Origin: UBA2377 sp964429385
Lineage (GTDB): Bacteria > Verrucomicrobiota > Verrucomicrobiia > Opitutales > Opitutaceae
Length of the DNA stretch: 64,000 bases
Assembly: GCA_964429385.1 (NCBI GenBank)
Contig: CAYSBR010000021.1
Span: 1-64,000, forward strand
Direction of reading: 5' to 3'
Of this stretch, positions 8,509-20,373 are shown piece by piece; positions within the stretch are counted from its first letter, which is position 1, and each line of letters opens with the position of its first letter. Both the position numbers and the translations under genes were made by a program. The notes beneath the pieces were generated by a model. The model searched no databases, had not been told where the DNA came from, and worked only from the letters and a program-made list of their open reading frames with translations.

Positions 8509-9655
8509 TTACTCATCATCCATCTGGATGTCCTTGTTGCGATGACGCGGGCAGCCCGCGCGCAACCAGGCGTTGATGAAATGATCAATATCCCCGTCGA
8601 GCACGCCCTGGGTATCGCTGGTCGAGACTCCCGTGCGCAGATCCTTCACCATCTGGTAAGGCTGCAGCACATAGCTGCGAATCTGGCTGCCCCAGCCGAT
8701 CTCACCCTTCTCCCCGTAGAACTTCTCCATCTCGCTGCGCTGCTCGTCGAGGCGTTTCTCGTAGAGGCGCGCCTTGAGCACGTTCATCGCGCTGGCCCGG
8801 TTCTTGATCTGCGAACGCTCGTTCTGGCAGACCACGACCATGCCGGTGGGAATGTGGGTGAGGCGCACGGCGGAGTCGGTCGTGTTCACCCCCTGGCCGC
8901 CCTTGCCGGAGGAACGATACACATCCACGCGGATATCGCTGTCCGGGATCTGCATGTCGATATCCTCGTTGATCTCGGCAATGACATCCACCGCGCAAAA
9001 CGAAGTGTGCCGGCGCTTGTTGGCATCGAAAGGACTGATGCGCACGAGGCGATGCACCCCGCGCTCGGCCTTCACGTAGCCATAGGCATTCTCGCCCTTG
9101 ATCAGGAGCGTGGCCTTGCTGATGCCCGCCTGGTCGCCGTCCTGGACATCCTGCAGCTCGACGGTGAAACCCCGGCGCTCCGCCCAGCGGTTATACATGC
9201 GGAAAAGAATGTCGGCCCAGTCGTTCGACTCGGTGCCGCCGGCGCCGGCCTGGATGGAAAGGATGGCGTTGTTGCGGTCGAACTGCCCGGTGAGGAAGGA
9301 GGAAATCTCCAGCTCATCCAGCTCCGCGACCATCGCATCCACGGTGGTGGTCAGCTCGGCGGCATAGGTCTCCTGCTCGGCCCCGGAGGCGGCCTCGACC
9401 AACTCCGTCATGACGGCGACATCCTCCAGCTTCTTGTGGAAATCCACCACCGGCAGGACGGCGCGCTTCAAGCCGTTCAGCTTGCTGATGTGCTTCTGCG
9501 CCCGGTCGTTGCTGTCCCAGAAATCGGGCGCGCCCATCCGGGCCTCCATCGCCTCGATTTCACGCTGCTTTTGTTCGCAGTTAAAGAAACCTCCACAGGT
9601 GGCCGGCGCGCTTCTTGATGTTCTCGATATGGTCGAAAGTCTCGGGTGCGATCAT
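8509..9655 (-). CDS. prfB: Peptide chain release factor 2, expressed by +1 programmed frameshift
   Basis: RF2 reads UAA and UGA stops and triggers peptide release. The coding sequence is in two frames. A 24-codon first part starts at ATG 9655 (MIAPETFDHIENIKKRAGHL...) and ends at an in-frame TAA (9583-9581); after a +1 shift, reading continues from AAC at 9582. The product would be about 381 residues. The second part carries the peptidyl-transferase motif SGKGGQGVN, the stop-recognition SPF (RISPFDA) and the usual GAGGTESNDWA. Read without the frameshift, the gene would wrongly appear to start at ATG 9549. An AAGGGTGGA stretch 9-17 bases before ATG 9655 can serve as ribosome-binding site. Confidence 0.93.
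9580..9595 (-). promoter_or_regulatory. prfB +1 recoding site with UAA stop
   Basis: On the coding strand the codons read TGG AGG TTT CTT TAA C. GGAGG is an internal Shine-Dalgarno-like element just upstream of the slippery CTT, the arrangement known for RF2 autoregulation. The usual stop in this element is UGA, which only RF2 reads; here it is UAA, which RF1 also reads. Confidence 0.88.
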
Positions 9656-9720
9656 GTGACGTTCCACCCTTGGCAGCGCCCCCCGCGCCGCAAGCGGAAA
9701 GTCTGCCGGCCCCGGGCACG

Positions 9721-9751
9721 AAAAAGGCCGCCGGTTGGGGCGGCGGCCTTT
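9721..9751 (-). terminator. Rho-independent terminator between the DUF4870 gene and prfB
   Basis: A 10-bp perfect GC-rich stem (9724-9733 with 9741-9750) has a 7-base loop and, on the minus strand, ends in five T residues. It would stop leftward transcription from the DUF4870 gene before prfB, implying that prfB has its own promoter in 9656-9720. Confidence 0.8.
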
Positions 9752-9775
9752 GCACAGGCGAAAATCAACCGGGGC

Positions 9776-10141
9776 TCAGACAAACGCGCCGGCAAACCAC
9801 TTCTGATAGTGTTCGCCCACGACCGGCATGGGCTTCTGCTGGCCGTTGACCGCCGCGATCAGGCCCATGATCCACAGGATGAACAGCCCGATACCGATCA
9901 CCGGCCAGAGGAGGATCATGAGCAGGTTGATCACCGGGATGAAGGAAAGGATAAACCCTCCCACCCAAAGGACCAGACCGGTGACCACCAGCCCGAGCCC
10001 CTGGCGCAGGTGATAGGCCCCGATGGCGGTCTTCTTGCTGCTGTGAAGAACGATCGCGATGATGAAACCGATGATCGTGATGTAGGTGAGAATGGCGACG
10101 GTGCGATCCTCGGCTACGGGAGGAGGTGTATCTGTGGACAT
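9776..10141 (-). CDS. DUF4870-type small membrane protein
   Basis: 121 residues from ATG 10141. An upstream in-frame start would add a poorly conserved basic stretch and is not preferred. After a short polar start (MSTDTPPPVAEDRTVA) there are about three membrane segments: ILTYITIIGFIIAIVL, a middle one around LGLVVTGLVLWVGGFIL, and one around LLMILLWPVIGIGLFILW. The segment between, HSSKKTAIGAYHLRQGLGL, is the hallmark of DUF4870/Tic20-like proteins. The function of the family is unknown. It is followed by a strong terminator. Confidence 0.78.
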   Translation of the reverse strand: MSTDTPPPVAEDRTVAILTYITIIGFIIAIVLHSSKKTAIGAYHLRQGLGLVVTGLVLWVGGFILSFIPVINLLMILLWPVIGIGLFILWIMGLIAAVNGQQKPMPVVGEHYQKWFAGAFV

Positions 10142-10269
10142 AAGACGGTGGGTTGAGGATGAATTGCGTGGAGGGTTTATGAGCCGGCGACTGCAACTTG
10201 GAGAAGCCAAAGAGTTGCGTCAACGCCCGCGCTCAGGCCGCGATTGAAATCCCCGCCCGGCAGTGAGAC

Positions 10270-10836
10270 TCAGGCGCCCAGCCGGATTGTCATTTCCACC
10301 AGCTGCCGCGCCAGGGCGCGGACGGATTTGAGCGCGCGCGGGTCCTTGAGACCACCGGCATCATCAAAGGCTTCATGGGCCTTGGGCAGCTGACATTGCG
10401 CCGGCGTCACGTGACAGCCCAGCTGCAACAACAACTGCCGCGCCTGCAGTTGGGAGCGGACGCCACCCAACGCTCCCGGCGAGGCGGAAACCACCGCCGC
10501 CACTTTGCCCGGAAAGGGGTCGTCATCGACCCGGCTGAGCCAGTCGAGCGTGTTCTTGAGCAGGGGCGTGAGGCTCGCGTTATATTCCGGCGAAGCAATG
10601 AGCAGGCCGTGATGGGTGGCCGCCAGCCCGGCCAGCCTGGTGACACCTGGCGGCAGGCCTTCGGCCTCTTCCAAATCGCCGTGATACAACGGCAGCGTCA
10701 GCTCGTTCAGATCAACCACGGTCACCTCGGCACCCGCGGCCCGGGTCTCCGCCACCGCGACGGCGAGGAGCTGCCGGTTCAGGGACGCGCGCCGGGCGCT
10801 GCCGGCAAAGGCGAGGATGCGGGGAAGGATGGCCAT
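10270..10836 (-). CDS. NAD(P)H-dependent FMN reductase (flavodoxin-like fold)
   Basis: 188 residues from ATG 10836, where MAILPRILAFAGSARRASLN gives the FMN-phosphate loop (GSxRxxSxN) of the NADPH-dependent FMN reductase/chromate reductase/ArsH group. Further motifs are LIASPEYNASLTPLLKNTLDW (flavin-binding PEYN) and VSASPGALGG. Enzymes of this family reduce flavins, quinones, azo dyes or metals with NAD(P)H in the cytoplasm. The gene starts 43 bases after valS ends, on the same strand, so the two may be co-transcribed. Confidence 0.85.
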   Translation of the reverse strand: MAILPRILAFAGSARRASLNRQLLAVAVAETRAAGAEVTVVDLNELTLPLYHGDLEEAEGLPPGVTRLAGLAATHHGLLIASPEYNASLTPLLKNTLDWLSRVDDDPFPGKVAAVVSASPGALGGVRSQLQARQLLLQLGCHVTPAQCQLPKAHEAFDDAGGLKDPRALKSVRALARQLVEMTIRLGA

Positions 10837-10879
10837 GCCCAAAGGGAAGGCGGTTTCCCGCCGGCTGCAAGCCGCCCGC

Positions 10880-13615
<2,736 letters not shown>

Positions 13616-13723
13616 GGGCGGTGCGTCGGATTGAATCGGGGAGAAAACCCCGCGGGCCGACCTGACGCAAGTGGTTAAATCCCCTCGCGCCGCGACCCGT
13701 TTTTGCCCTCACTGAGCGCTTTC

Positions 13724-16519
13724 ATGCCCACGCCTCCCCCCGCCTCCGCCCAAGACAAGCTGGCCCTCCCGGCCGGGGTGACCGCCGCCGAGCGGCTGGC
13801 CAGGTGCAAGGCATTCCTCGGCGAAGCCACCGCCCGATTGCGCGCCGCCCACGAGGCCGGGGCCGCCGGCTTGGAAGTGGCCCGGGCCCGCTCCGCCGCC
13901 GTGGATGAGCTGCTGCGGGCGTTGTTCAGCCACGCGCTGGCCTCCTTCCAGCAGCAACATGGTCCCGCCCCCGCCGCCGTGACTCTCGTCGCCCTCGGCG
14001 GCTACGGCCGCGGTGAGCTGAGCCCCCACAGTGACATTGATGTGATGTTCCTCTTCCCCGCCAAGACCAAGGCCGCGGCGGTCAAGCCCCTGCAGGAACA
14101 TCTCTCCAACGAGATCCTCTACCCCCTCTGGGACTGCGACCTCAAGGTCGGCCACTCGACCCGTAATGTGGACGAGGTTTTCATCGAGGCCCGCAAGGAC
14201 ATCCAGACCAAGACCGCACTCCTCGAATCCCGCCTCATCGCCGGCGCCGCCGCGCTCTACGAGACCTTCGCCACCGCCTACCGCGGCTATTTCACCACCG
14301 AGAAGCCCAAAGACTACATCGCCTCCCGCCTCCAGGATCAGGCCCAGCGGCGGGCCAAGTATGGCGACACCGTCTTCATGCAGGAGCCCGACATCAAGAA
14401 CGGCGTCGGCGGCCTGCGGGATTACCAGAACACCCGTTGGATGGCCATGGTGAAGCTGGGCATCTCCTCCATCAACGAACTCTCCGAAGAGAGCTACCTG
14501 ACGGCGGACGACGTCGCCGGGTTCAACCACGCCTACGATTTCCTCCTGCGCACGCGCAATGCCCTGCACTTCCTCGTCCGGCACCCGACGGACCTGCTCG
14601 ATCTCGAAAGCCAGACCCGGCTGACCGAGGGTCTCGGCTATCGCAAAGGCAGTGAACTGGAGCGCGTCGAGCGCTTCATGCAGGACTACTACCGGGCCGC
14701 CCAGACCATCTACCGCATCTCCCGCCTCGTGGAAAACCGGCTCGCCCTGTCGCTGGAATACGACGAATCGGGCAAGATCTCCTTCCGCGAAGCACTGCGG
14801 GCGCAACGCTACCAGCGCACCAAGAGGATTGATGGCTTCGTCCTGCGGGGCCGCGAACTCGCCGCGGAGACCCCGCGCGTCTTCACCGACAACCCCACCC
14901 GGCTCATCCGGGTCTTCCGGCACTGCCAGCAACTCGACTGCGCGCCCGACTTCCACCTCGCCAGCCTGATCCGGGCCAGCCTGCCGCTCATCACCGCCGA
15001 GGTCATCGCCTCGCCCGACGCCAACACCAGCTTCCGCGCCATCCTCTCCCAACCCGGCGCCGTCTTCCCCACCCTCAGCCTGATGCACGAACTCGGTGTG
15101 CTCGGCCGCTTCATTCCCGAATTCGACCGGCTCACCTGCCTCGTGCAGCACGAGTATTACCACCGCTACACGGCGGATGTGCATGTGCTCAACACCATCC
15201 GCGAACTCGACCGCGTGTTCACGCAGACGGACCCCATCACGCTGAAATACCGGCAGGCCCTGCACGAAACCACCGATCCCGACCTCCTTTATCTCATCCT
15301 CCTGCTGCACGACATCGGCAAGGCCGAGGGCATCAAAGGCCACGCCGAGAGCGGCGTCCGCATCGCCGGCCCCATCATGGACCGGCAGGCCATCCCCCCC
15401 CGGATGCGCCAGGTGGTGTCCTTCGTCATAAAAAATCATCTCATCATGGCACGATTCTGGCAGAAGCGTGACGTTGATGATCCCCAGACCGCCGCCGCCT
15501 TTGCCGAAGCCGTTGAAGACGCCGAACAACTGCATTATCTCTACGTGCATACCTTCTGCGATGCGCGCGGCACCGCCGCCGGCCTCTGGAATAGCTACAA
15601 GGACACCCTCCACACCACCCTCTACCGCACCACGCTGGAACGATTGAATCTTGGCGAAGCCGTCCACGCCAATTATCAGGAGAGAAAGCTCATGACCCAA
15701 CAGGAACTCATTGCCCGGAACATCCCCGGCATCAGCAGCGATGAAATCGTCGCCCACTTCGGTCTGCTGCCCGAGCGCTATTTCGTTTACGCCGACAGCG
15801 ACGAGATCGCCCTGCACATCTCGATGATCAACCGGCTGCTCAAGTCCATCTCCAGCGCCGAGTCCGTTGGCTCCCTCCGCCCGGTGATCGACTGGCAGGA
15901 CGACATCAACCGCTCCCTCACCGTCGTCGATGTCGTCACCTGGGACCGCGCCGGCCTTTTCTACAAGCTCGCCGGCGCCTTCAACGTCGCCGGCCTCTCC
16001 ATCCTCAGCGCCAAGGTCATTTCCCGCGCCGATCACATCGCCATCGACACCTTCCATGTCGTCGAGCCCGGCCGCGGCATCGTGCAGAGCGTCAGCGCCC
16101 AGGAAACCTTTGCCCGCACCGTCGAGGCCGCCCTCGTGGGCAACAAAGACCTTTACCCGGAAATCCTCGCGCAGGCCCGGAAGAACACCAGCCGCTTCTC
16201 CGCCAGCAGCAACGAAGGCCCGCACACCTCCATCCCCACCACGGTCGAGGTGTATCACGAACTCTCGATGGAACGCACCATCGTGGAAATCCAGGCCCGC
16301 GACCAGATCGGCCTGCTCTACCGCATCGCCAAGACCATTTCCGACCAGGGCTTCGACATCACCTTCGCCCGCATCGGCACCGAGCGCGGCATCGCCATTG
16401 ACACCTTCTACATCGAAAGCGCGGACCCCGCCCGCCCCGCCGACAACGCCCGGCTCCACGCCCTGCGCGACACCCTCACCGAAGTCATCAAGCCCGAGGA
16501 AATCCCCGCAACGGCGTGA
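13724..16519 (+). CDS. glnD: [Protein-PII] uridylyltransferase / uridylyl-removing enzyme
   Basis: About 931 residues from ATG 13724; a TTG seven codons upstream is less likely. GlnD senses glutamine and adds or removes UMP from PII proteins, controlling nitrogen metabolism. Domains in order are the nucleotidyltransferase (GGYGRGELSPHSDIDVMFLF near residue 95, with the DxD metal pair), a helical linker, an HD phosphohydrolase domain (LLHDIGKAEGIKGHAESG near 530), and two C-terminal ACT domains (VVDVVTWDRAGLFYKLAGAF and EIQARDQIGLLYRIAKTI). It is intact at full length. A histidine-kinase gene follows 41 bases downstream, suggesting co-transcription. Confidence 0.95.
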   Translation: MPTPPPASAQDKLALPAGVTAAERLARCKAFLGEATARLRAAHEAGAAGLEVARARSAAVDELLRALFSHALASFQQQHGPAPAAVTLVALGGYGRGELSPHSDIDVMFLFPAKTKAAAVKPLQEHLSNEILYPLWDCDLKVGHSTRNVDEVFIEARKDIQTKTALLESRLIAGAAALYETFATAYRGYFTTEKPKDYIASRLQDQAQRRAKYGDTVFMQEPDIKNGVGGLRDYQNTRWMAMVKLGISSINELSEESYLTADDVAGFNHAYDFLLRTRNALHFLVRHPTDLLDLESQTRLTEGLGYRKGSELERVERFMQDYYRAAQTIYRISRLVENRLALSLEYDESGKISFREALRAQRYQRTKRIDGFVLRGRELAAETPRVFTDNPTRLIRVFRHCQQLDCAPDFHLASLIRASLPLITAEVIASPDANTSFRAILSQPGAVFPTLSLMHELGVLGRFIPEFDRLTCLVQHEYYHRYTADVHVLNTIRELDRVFTQTDPITLKYRQALHETTDPDLLYLILLLHDIGKAEGIKGHAESGVRIAGPIMDRQAIPPRMRQVVSFVIKNHLIMARFWQKRDVDDPQTAAAFAEAVEDAEQLHYLYVHTFCDARGTAAGLWNSYKDTLHTTLYRTTLERLNLGEAVHANYQERKLMTQQELIARNIPGISSDEIVAHFGLLPERYFVYADSDEIALHISMINRLLKSISSAESVGSLRPVIDWQDDINRSLTVVDVVTWDRAGLFYKLAGAFNVAGLSILSAKVISRADHIAIDTFHVVEPGRGIVQSVSAQETFARTVEAALVGNKDLYPEILAQARKNTSRFSASSNEGPHTSIPTTVEVYHELSMERTIVEIQARDQIGLLYRIAKTISDQGFDITFARIGTERGIAIDTFYIESADPARPADNARLHALRDTLTEVIKPEEIPATA

Positions 16520-16560
16520 GCACCCGGTGCGGCGGCCACGGCTCAAGTTAATCCTTCCTC

Positions 16561-18264
16561 GTGGCCAACCATTCCGCCCAGTCCGCCCCCTCTCCGACAT
16601 CAGCCTCGGATCTCTACACCATCGCGGCCCTCGCCAGCCGGGCGGCCGATGCGGATGAAGCCGCCCGGACCGCGTTTGCCCTCATCCGCCGCTCGCTGGA
16701 TGCCGTCAGCGGCGGCCTGTTTCTCCTGAATCCCGACACCGGCCGGCTCGAACCCGAAGTTCAGCACGCCCTGCCCGACGAAGGCGACCTCGCGTTTGAC
16801 CTCGGTCAGGGACTCCCCGGCTGGGTCGCCTTGCACGGCCAGCCCCTGCTCGCGAAGGATGTGAGCGCCGATGCCCGTTACCGAGCCGTGAGGACCGACG
16901 TCCGCAGCCAGATGGCGGCCCCTCTGCTCGCCGATGACCAGGTGCTCGGGGTGATTGCGCTCGATCGCACGGCGGATCCGGCCTTCACACCCGACGATCT
17001 CGCCCACTTCACCGCCCTGGCCGATGAGACCGCGCGCACACTCCGCCGCCTCTGGCACATGGAGCAACTGCAGGGCAAGGCCCGCCAGCTCGAGACCCTC
17101 ATCACCACCGGCCAGTCGCTCGTCACCAAGCTGGAGCTCCACGAACTCTTCGAGGCGCTCACCCGCGACACCCGGCAGATGTTCGACAGTCAGGCCGCGG
17201 CGCTCTCCCTTCACGATCCGGCCCGGCAGACCGTGCGCTGCGTTGCACTCGCCGCCGAAAAAAATATCCCCCTGCCCCCGGGCGACCTGCCGGTCCGCAC
17301 CTGTCTCGCGGCCACCGCCATCAACACCCGGCGCCAGACCGAATTCGCCAACGTGCAGTCGCCCGAGTTCATCGGCCTCGCCGATCTGCCCGAAGATCCC
17401 GAACTTCGCTCCGTCCTCATTACCCCGCTTATCTACGAGCAGGAAGTGCTCGGCACACTCGCCGTCTTCAGCCACCGCGTGCGGCGCTTCGATAACGACG
17501 CCAAGCGCCTCTGTGCCGGCCTCGCCAGCCTTGGCGCCGTCGCCCTGCAAAACGCCCGCCTCTACGCCCGCGTTTTCCAAAGCGAGGAAACCCTGCGCAA
17601 GAACGAGCAGCTCACCACCCTCGGCCTGCTCGCCGCCGAGATCGCGCACGAGATCCGCAATCCCCTCACCGTCCTCAAACTCCTGCACGGCGGCCTCGGC
17701 CTCGATTTCCCGCCCGGCGATCCCCGGCGCACCGACATGCGCGTCATCAGCGAGAAGCTCGACCAGCTCGAAGCCATCGTCACCCGCGTCCTCCAGTTTG
17801 GCAAAACCACCGGCAGCCTCCACTCGCGCTGGGCGCTGGCCGACATCATCAACGACACCCGCGTCCTCCTCCGCCTCAAGCTGGCCCAGGCCAAGGTGTC
17901 CCTGCACTTCGAATCCCCGCCCCGCCCGCTGATGGTCGAGGTGCACAAGGGACAAATTCAACAGGTGCTGCTCAACCTGATCCTCAATTCCATGCAGGCC
18001 ATGCCCGACGGCGGCCGCATCCGCCTCCGGCTCGATGTTGCAGGCCACCACGCCGTCCTCGACCTCACCGACACCGGCACCGGCATCCCCGAACCCCTGC
18101 GCGACCGTATCTTCGATTCCTTTCTCTCCGGCCGGGAAGACGGCACCGGCCTCGGCCTCGCCATCGCCAAACGTGTCATGCTCAGCCACCACGGTGATAT
18201 CACCCTCCGCGCCACCGGCCCGACCGGCACCACCCTCCGCCTCACCCTGCCCCTGGCCAGGTAG
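16561..18264 (+). CDS. Soluble sensor histidine kinase with two GAF domains
   Basis: 567 residues from a GTG start. There is no membrane segment, so it is cytoplasmic. GAF-like domains lie at about 15-160 and 185-335 and could bind a small ligand. Next is the dimerisation/phosphoacceptor helix with H-box AAEIAHEIRNPLTVLKLL near residue 363, then an HATPase_c domain with N-box NLILNSMQAMPDGG, G1 DTGTGIP and G2 GTGLGLAIAKR. The kinase core resembles NtrB-type enzymes. No response regulator is adjacent, so it is an orphan. Its place directly after glnD hints at a link to nitrogen sensing. Confidence 0.88.
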   Translation: MANHSAQSAPSPTSASDLYTIAALASRAADADEAARTAFALIRRSLDAVSGGLFLLNPDTGRLEPEVQHALPDEGDLAFDLGQGLPGWVALHGQPLLAKDVSADARYRAVRTDVRSQMAAPLLADDQVLGVIALDRTADPAFTPDDLAHFTALADETARTLRRLWHMEQLQGKARQLETLITTGQSLVTKLELHELFEALTRDTRQMFDSQAAALSLHDPARQTVRCVALAAEKNIPLPPGDLPVRTCLAATAINTRRQTEFANVQSPEFIGLADLPEDPELRSVLITPLIYEQEVLGTLAVFSHRVRRFDNDAKRLCAGLASLGAVALQNARLYARVFQSEETLRKNEQLTTLGLLAAEIAHEIRNPLTVLKLLHGGLGLDFPPGDPRRTDMRVISEKLDQLEAIVTRVLQFGKTTGSLHSRWALADIINDTRVLLRLKLAQAKVSLHFESPPRPLMVEVHKGQIQQVLLNLILNSMQAMPDGGRIRLRLDVAGHHAVLDLTDTGTGIPEPLRDRIFDSFLSGREDGTGLGLAIAKRVMLSHHGDITLRATGPTGTTLRLTLPLAR

Positions 18265-18345
18265 AAAAAGCGCACCGGCCTCGCCTTTTACCGCCACCCC
18301 GTCTTGCCGTCCGCGGCCCCAGGCGCTCTGGTCTTCCCTTTCCTC

Positions 18346-18558
18346 ATGTCCCCGCCCGCCGATCCCCGTTCCGCCCGCCTTGCGCGGCAAAAACGCACGC
18401 TGCACATCGCCTGCGCCGTCCTCATCCTCGGGGCCATCCTGCTCCTCACTCTGCCCGGCCCGATCCCCCTGCCCTTGCGCCTTATCCTCGCCGCCTTCGA
18501 CCTTGTCGCCGCCGCCACCCTCTGGCTCGTCAGCCGTCAAAAATTCTCCGGCAAATAG
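18346..18558 (+). CDS. Small membrane protein with two predicted TM helices
   Basis: 70 residues from ATG 18346. After a basic start (RSARLARQKRTLH) come two hydrophobic segments, IACAVLILGAILLLTL and LRLILAAFDLVAAATLWLV, joined by PGPIPLP, and the protein ends in SRQKFSGK. I do not recognise the family. A degenerate partial copy of its C-terminal half occurs about 1.7 kb downstream (20222-20318), on the far side of the next gene. Confidence 0.55.
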   Translation: MSPPADPRSARLARQKRTLHIACAVLILGAILLLTLPGPIPLPLRLILAAFDLVAAATLWLVSRQKFSGK

Positions 18559-18591
18559 AAACTCACCCGGCTTCCATCCTTCGCCACACCC

Positions 18592-20061
18592 ATGACCACC
18601 GCCACCCACCCCGACACCGCCGCACTTGGCAATTGGATCCGCTCCTGGGTTCAGCCCAACGGAGCCATTCACGGCTTCCATAATCACCCCGTCTGGGGCG
18701 CCAACCCCTACCGCTGGCAGGACATGACCGCCGGGCACACGACCTGGGCGTCGCCTTTTCTCGCCGGCCTCGCCGAGGCGATCCGGCAGAAACCCGATCC
18801 GCGCGCCAAAGCCCTGCTCGAGCAACTCGTCGAGTTCCAGAGCACGAGCCTCGCGCCTGACGGACAATACCGGCACATCGGCTTCAACGCCGGCGAAATC
18901 TGCCAAAAAGGACTCATTCACAACGCCGTGCCCAATCTCTCGCTCGGCCTCACCGCCCTGCATGCGAAGGACTGGCTGCCGACGCGGCTGCTCGACCAGA
19001 TTCGCGCGGCCATCCTGACCAACCTGAACAAAGGCTGCCTGCCCTACGGCACCGGTGGCCGGCCCGACAAAACCGCCGTCGCCAACCAGGACTACGCCCG
19101 CATCTGGGGTAAGCTGCTTTTCATGCAGGCCTTCGAGGACCGCACCTGGTATGATTCCACGCGCGAAGACATCGAATACCTCATCAAGCACTTCCACCTT
19201 TCCGGCATGCCCGATGACGATAGCGCCGGCACCCTGCGCATCCTCGGCATCAAGGACATCCTCGAGCCCTCCGAGTATTACGGCCTCATGATCTGCCCGC
19301 TGCTCCTCGCCGCGGAAATCTACGGCGAGAAACGCTACCTCGATGAAGCCGGCAAACTCTGCCGCCACGTCGCGCGTTCGCACTGGGTGGACACGCGCGG
19401 CCTTACACGCTGCCACCGCACCTGGTTTTACCACGCCGGCCAATGGCACCTCAACAAGGGCCCCATGCTCATCGGCGGCATGGGCGACTCGCTCGAAGGC
19501 ATCCAGCGCTACATCAACCTCCGGCCCGACGCGGAACTCGCGGCCTTCCTCGACGCCACCGACCGCACCTATGCCGGCTACCAGCATCCGCGCGGCTTTT
19601 TCGTTTCCGGCACCGGCTGGGACAGTGAATGCGACATCGCACCCAGCACCGGCTGGCAAAGCCATGACTTCCGGCACCTCGTGCACCGCCACGGCGTGAA
19701 CGACTCCTTCTGGGACGATTTCTTCAAACCCGATGACCGCGTCGCCGTGCTGCTCGGCGAACAGTGTATTTGGATGGAGCAAGGCGCCCGCTGGGCCATC
19801 GGCGACTACCTCTGGCAAGGCGTCTTCAACCTCGTCGGCCGCAAGGACCGCGTGGCCTTCGGCCCCAACCTGCCCGACTGGGTCGAGGGTGGCTGGCACG
19901 CGCCCAAGGATTATCCGATTCCCGACCGCCCCGTTTTTCTCAAGGCCGACGACTACATCAAACTCTGGACCGGCGACTGGGATAAAATCGCCCTGCACAC
20001 AATCGCCCGCACCCCGCTGATCATCGAGCCCGCGATGTCCACCACCATCAGCCCGCCGTAG
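18592..20061 (+). CDS. Hypothetical protein, probably an alpha/alpha-barrel carbohydrate-active-enzyme-like fold
   Basis: 489 residues, soluble, no signal peptide. It is rich in Trp, His and aromatic residues in short motifs spaced along helices (RWQDMTAGHTTWASPFLAG, HIGFNAGEICQKGLIHNA, WYDSTREDIEYLI, LEGIQRYINLRPDA, GTGWDSECDIAPSTGWQSHD). This is the pattern of (alpha/alpha)6-barrel glycosidases and lyases. I cannot assign a family or catalytic residues. It starts 33 bases after the small membrane protein and is the last gene before the accessory patch. Confidence 0.5.
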   Translation: MTTATHPDTAALGNWIRSWVQPNGAIHGFHNHPVWGANPYRWQDMTAGHTTWASPFLAGLAEAIRQKPDPRAKALLEQLVEFQSTSLAPDGQYRHIGFNAGEICQKGLIHNAVPNLSLGLTALHAKDWLPTRLLDQIRAAILTNLNKGCLPYGTGGRPDKTAVANQDYARIWGKLLFMQAFEDRTWYDSTREDIEYLIKHFHLSGMPDDDSAGTLRILGIKDILEPSEYYGLMICPLLLAAEIYGEKRYLDEAGKLCRHVARSHWVDTRGLTRCHRTWFYHAGQWHLNKGPMLIGGMGDSLEGIQRYINLRPDAELAAFLDATDRTYAGYQHPRGFFVSGTGWDSECDIAPSTGWQSHDFRHLVHRHGVNDSFWDDFFKPDDRVAVLLGEQCIWMEQGARWAIGDYLWQGVFNLVGRKDRVAFGPNLPDWVEGGWHAPKDYPIPDRPVFLKADDYIKLWTGDWDKIALHTIARTPLIIEPAMSTTISPP

Positions 20062-20221
20062 TCCGCATCAGCTCAACCGACCGCAGTTTCCCCGCAGCTC
20101 GACCTCAGCGGAGCCACAGTCGCAGCTCATTTGAGCAGAGGTGCCGGCATGCCTTTTACTTCAGTCAGCTTTCTCTGCATTGAGTCTGCCCAAGGTGTAC
20201 CTGTACTTCGACGCTCCGTCT

Positions 20222-20318
20222 CGCCCGCCTTACCCGGCCCGATCCCCTCGCCCTTCCGCCTCATCACCGCCGCCACCCTCTGGCTCGTCGGCCGCCAACA
20301 CTTCAGCCGCCGCTCCTG
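20222..20318 (+). pseudogene. Degenerate partial duplicate of the small membrane protein
   Basis: Translated in the frame of 20131-20340, the segment PALPGPIPSPFRLITAATLW and then LVGRQHFSRR matches the second half of the 70-residue protein at 18346-18558 (LPGPIPLPLRLILAAFDLVA... ATLWLVSRQKFS), with an internal deletion of about eight codons. The N-terminal half is missing. It appears to be a duplication scar bracketing the gene 18592-20061. Confidence 0.6.
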
Positions 20319-20330
20319 GCCCTCACCGTC

Positions 20331-20359
20331 CGGTTTGTAACATAATACATTACAAACCG
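20331..20359. repeat. Perfect 10-bp inverted repeat, AT-rich
   Basis: CGGTTTGTAA (20331-20340) and TTACAAACCG (20350-20359) are exact complements around a 9-base AT-rich spacer. It sits between the duplicate scar and the truncated DUF1016 gene, and could be a hairpin, an operator or a recombination scar. Confidence 0.6.
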
Positions 20360-20373
20360 TCGGATAGAGGGCT

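Noticed and set aside
8509..9549. prfB starting at ATG 9549 as an ordinary gene
   Set aside because: This would lose the conserved N-terminus; the +1 frameshift site and a 24-codon first part upstream are clear.
13709..16600. 963-codon frame antisense to glnD
   Set aside because: Same reason: no recognisable motif, while glnD on the other strand has complete domains.
16600..19998. Very long open frame (1132 codons) on the minus strand
   Set aside because: It lies antisense to the histidine kinase and the next genes, has low-complexity Gly/Ala/Asp composition and no domain motifs. Long antisense frames are common in GC-rich DNA.
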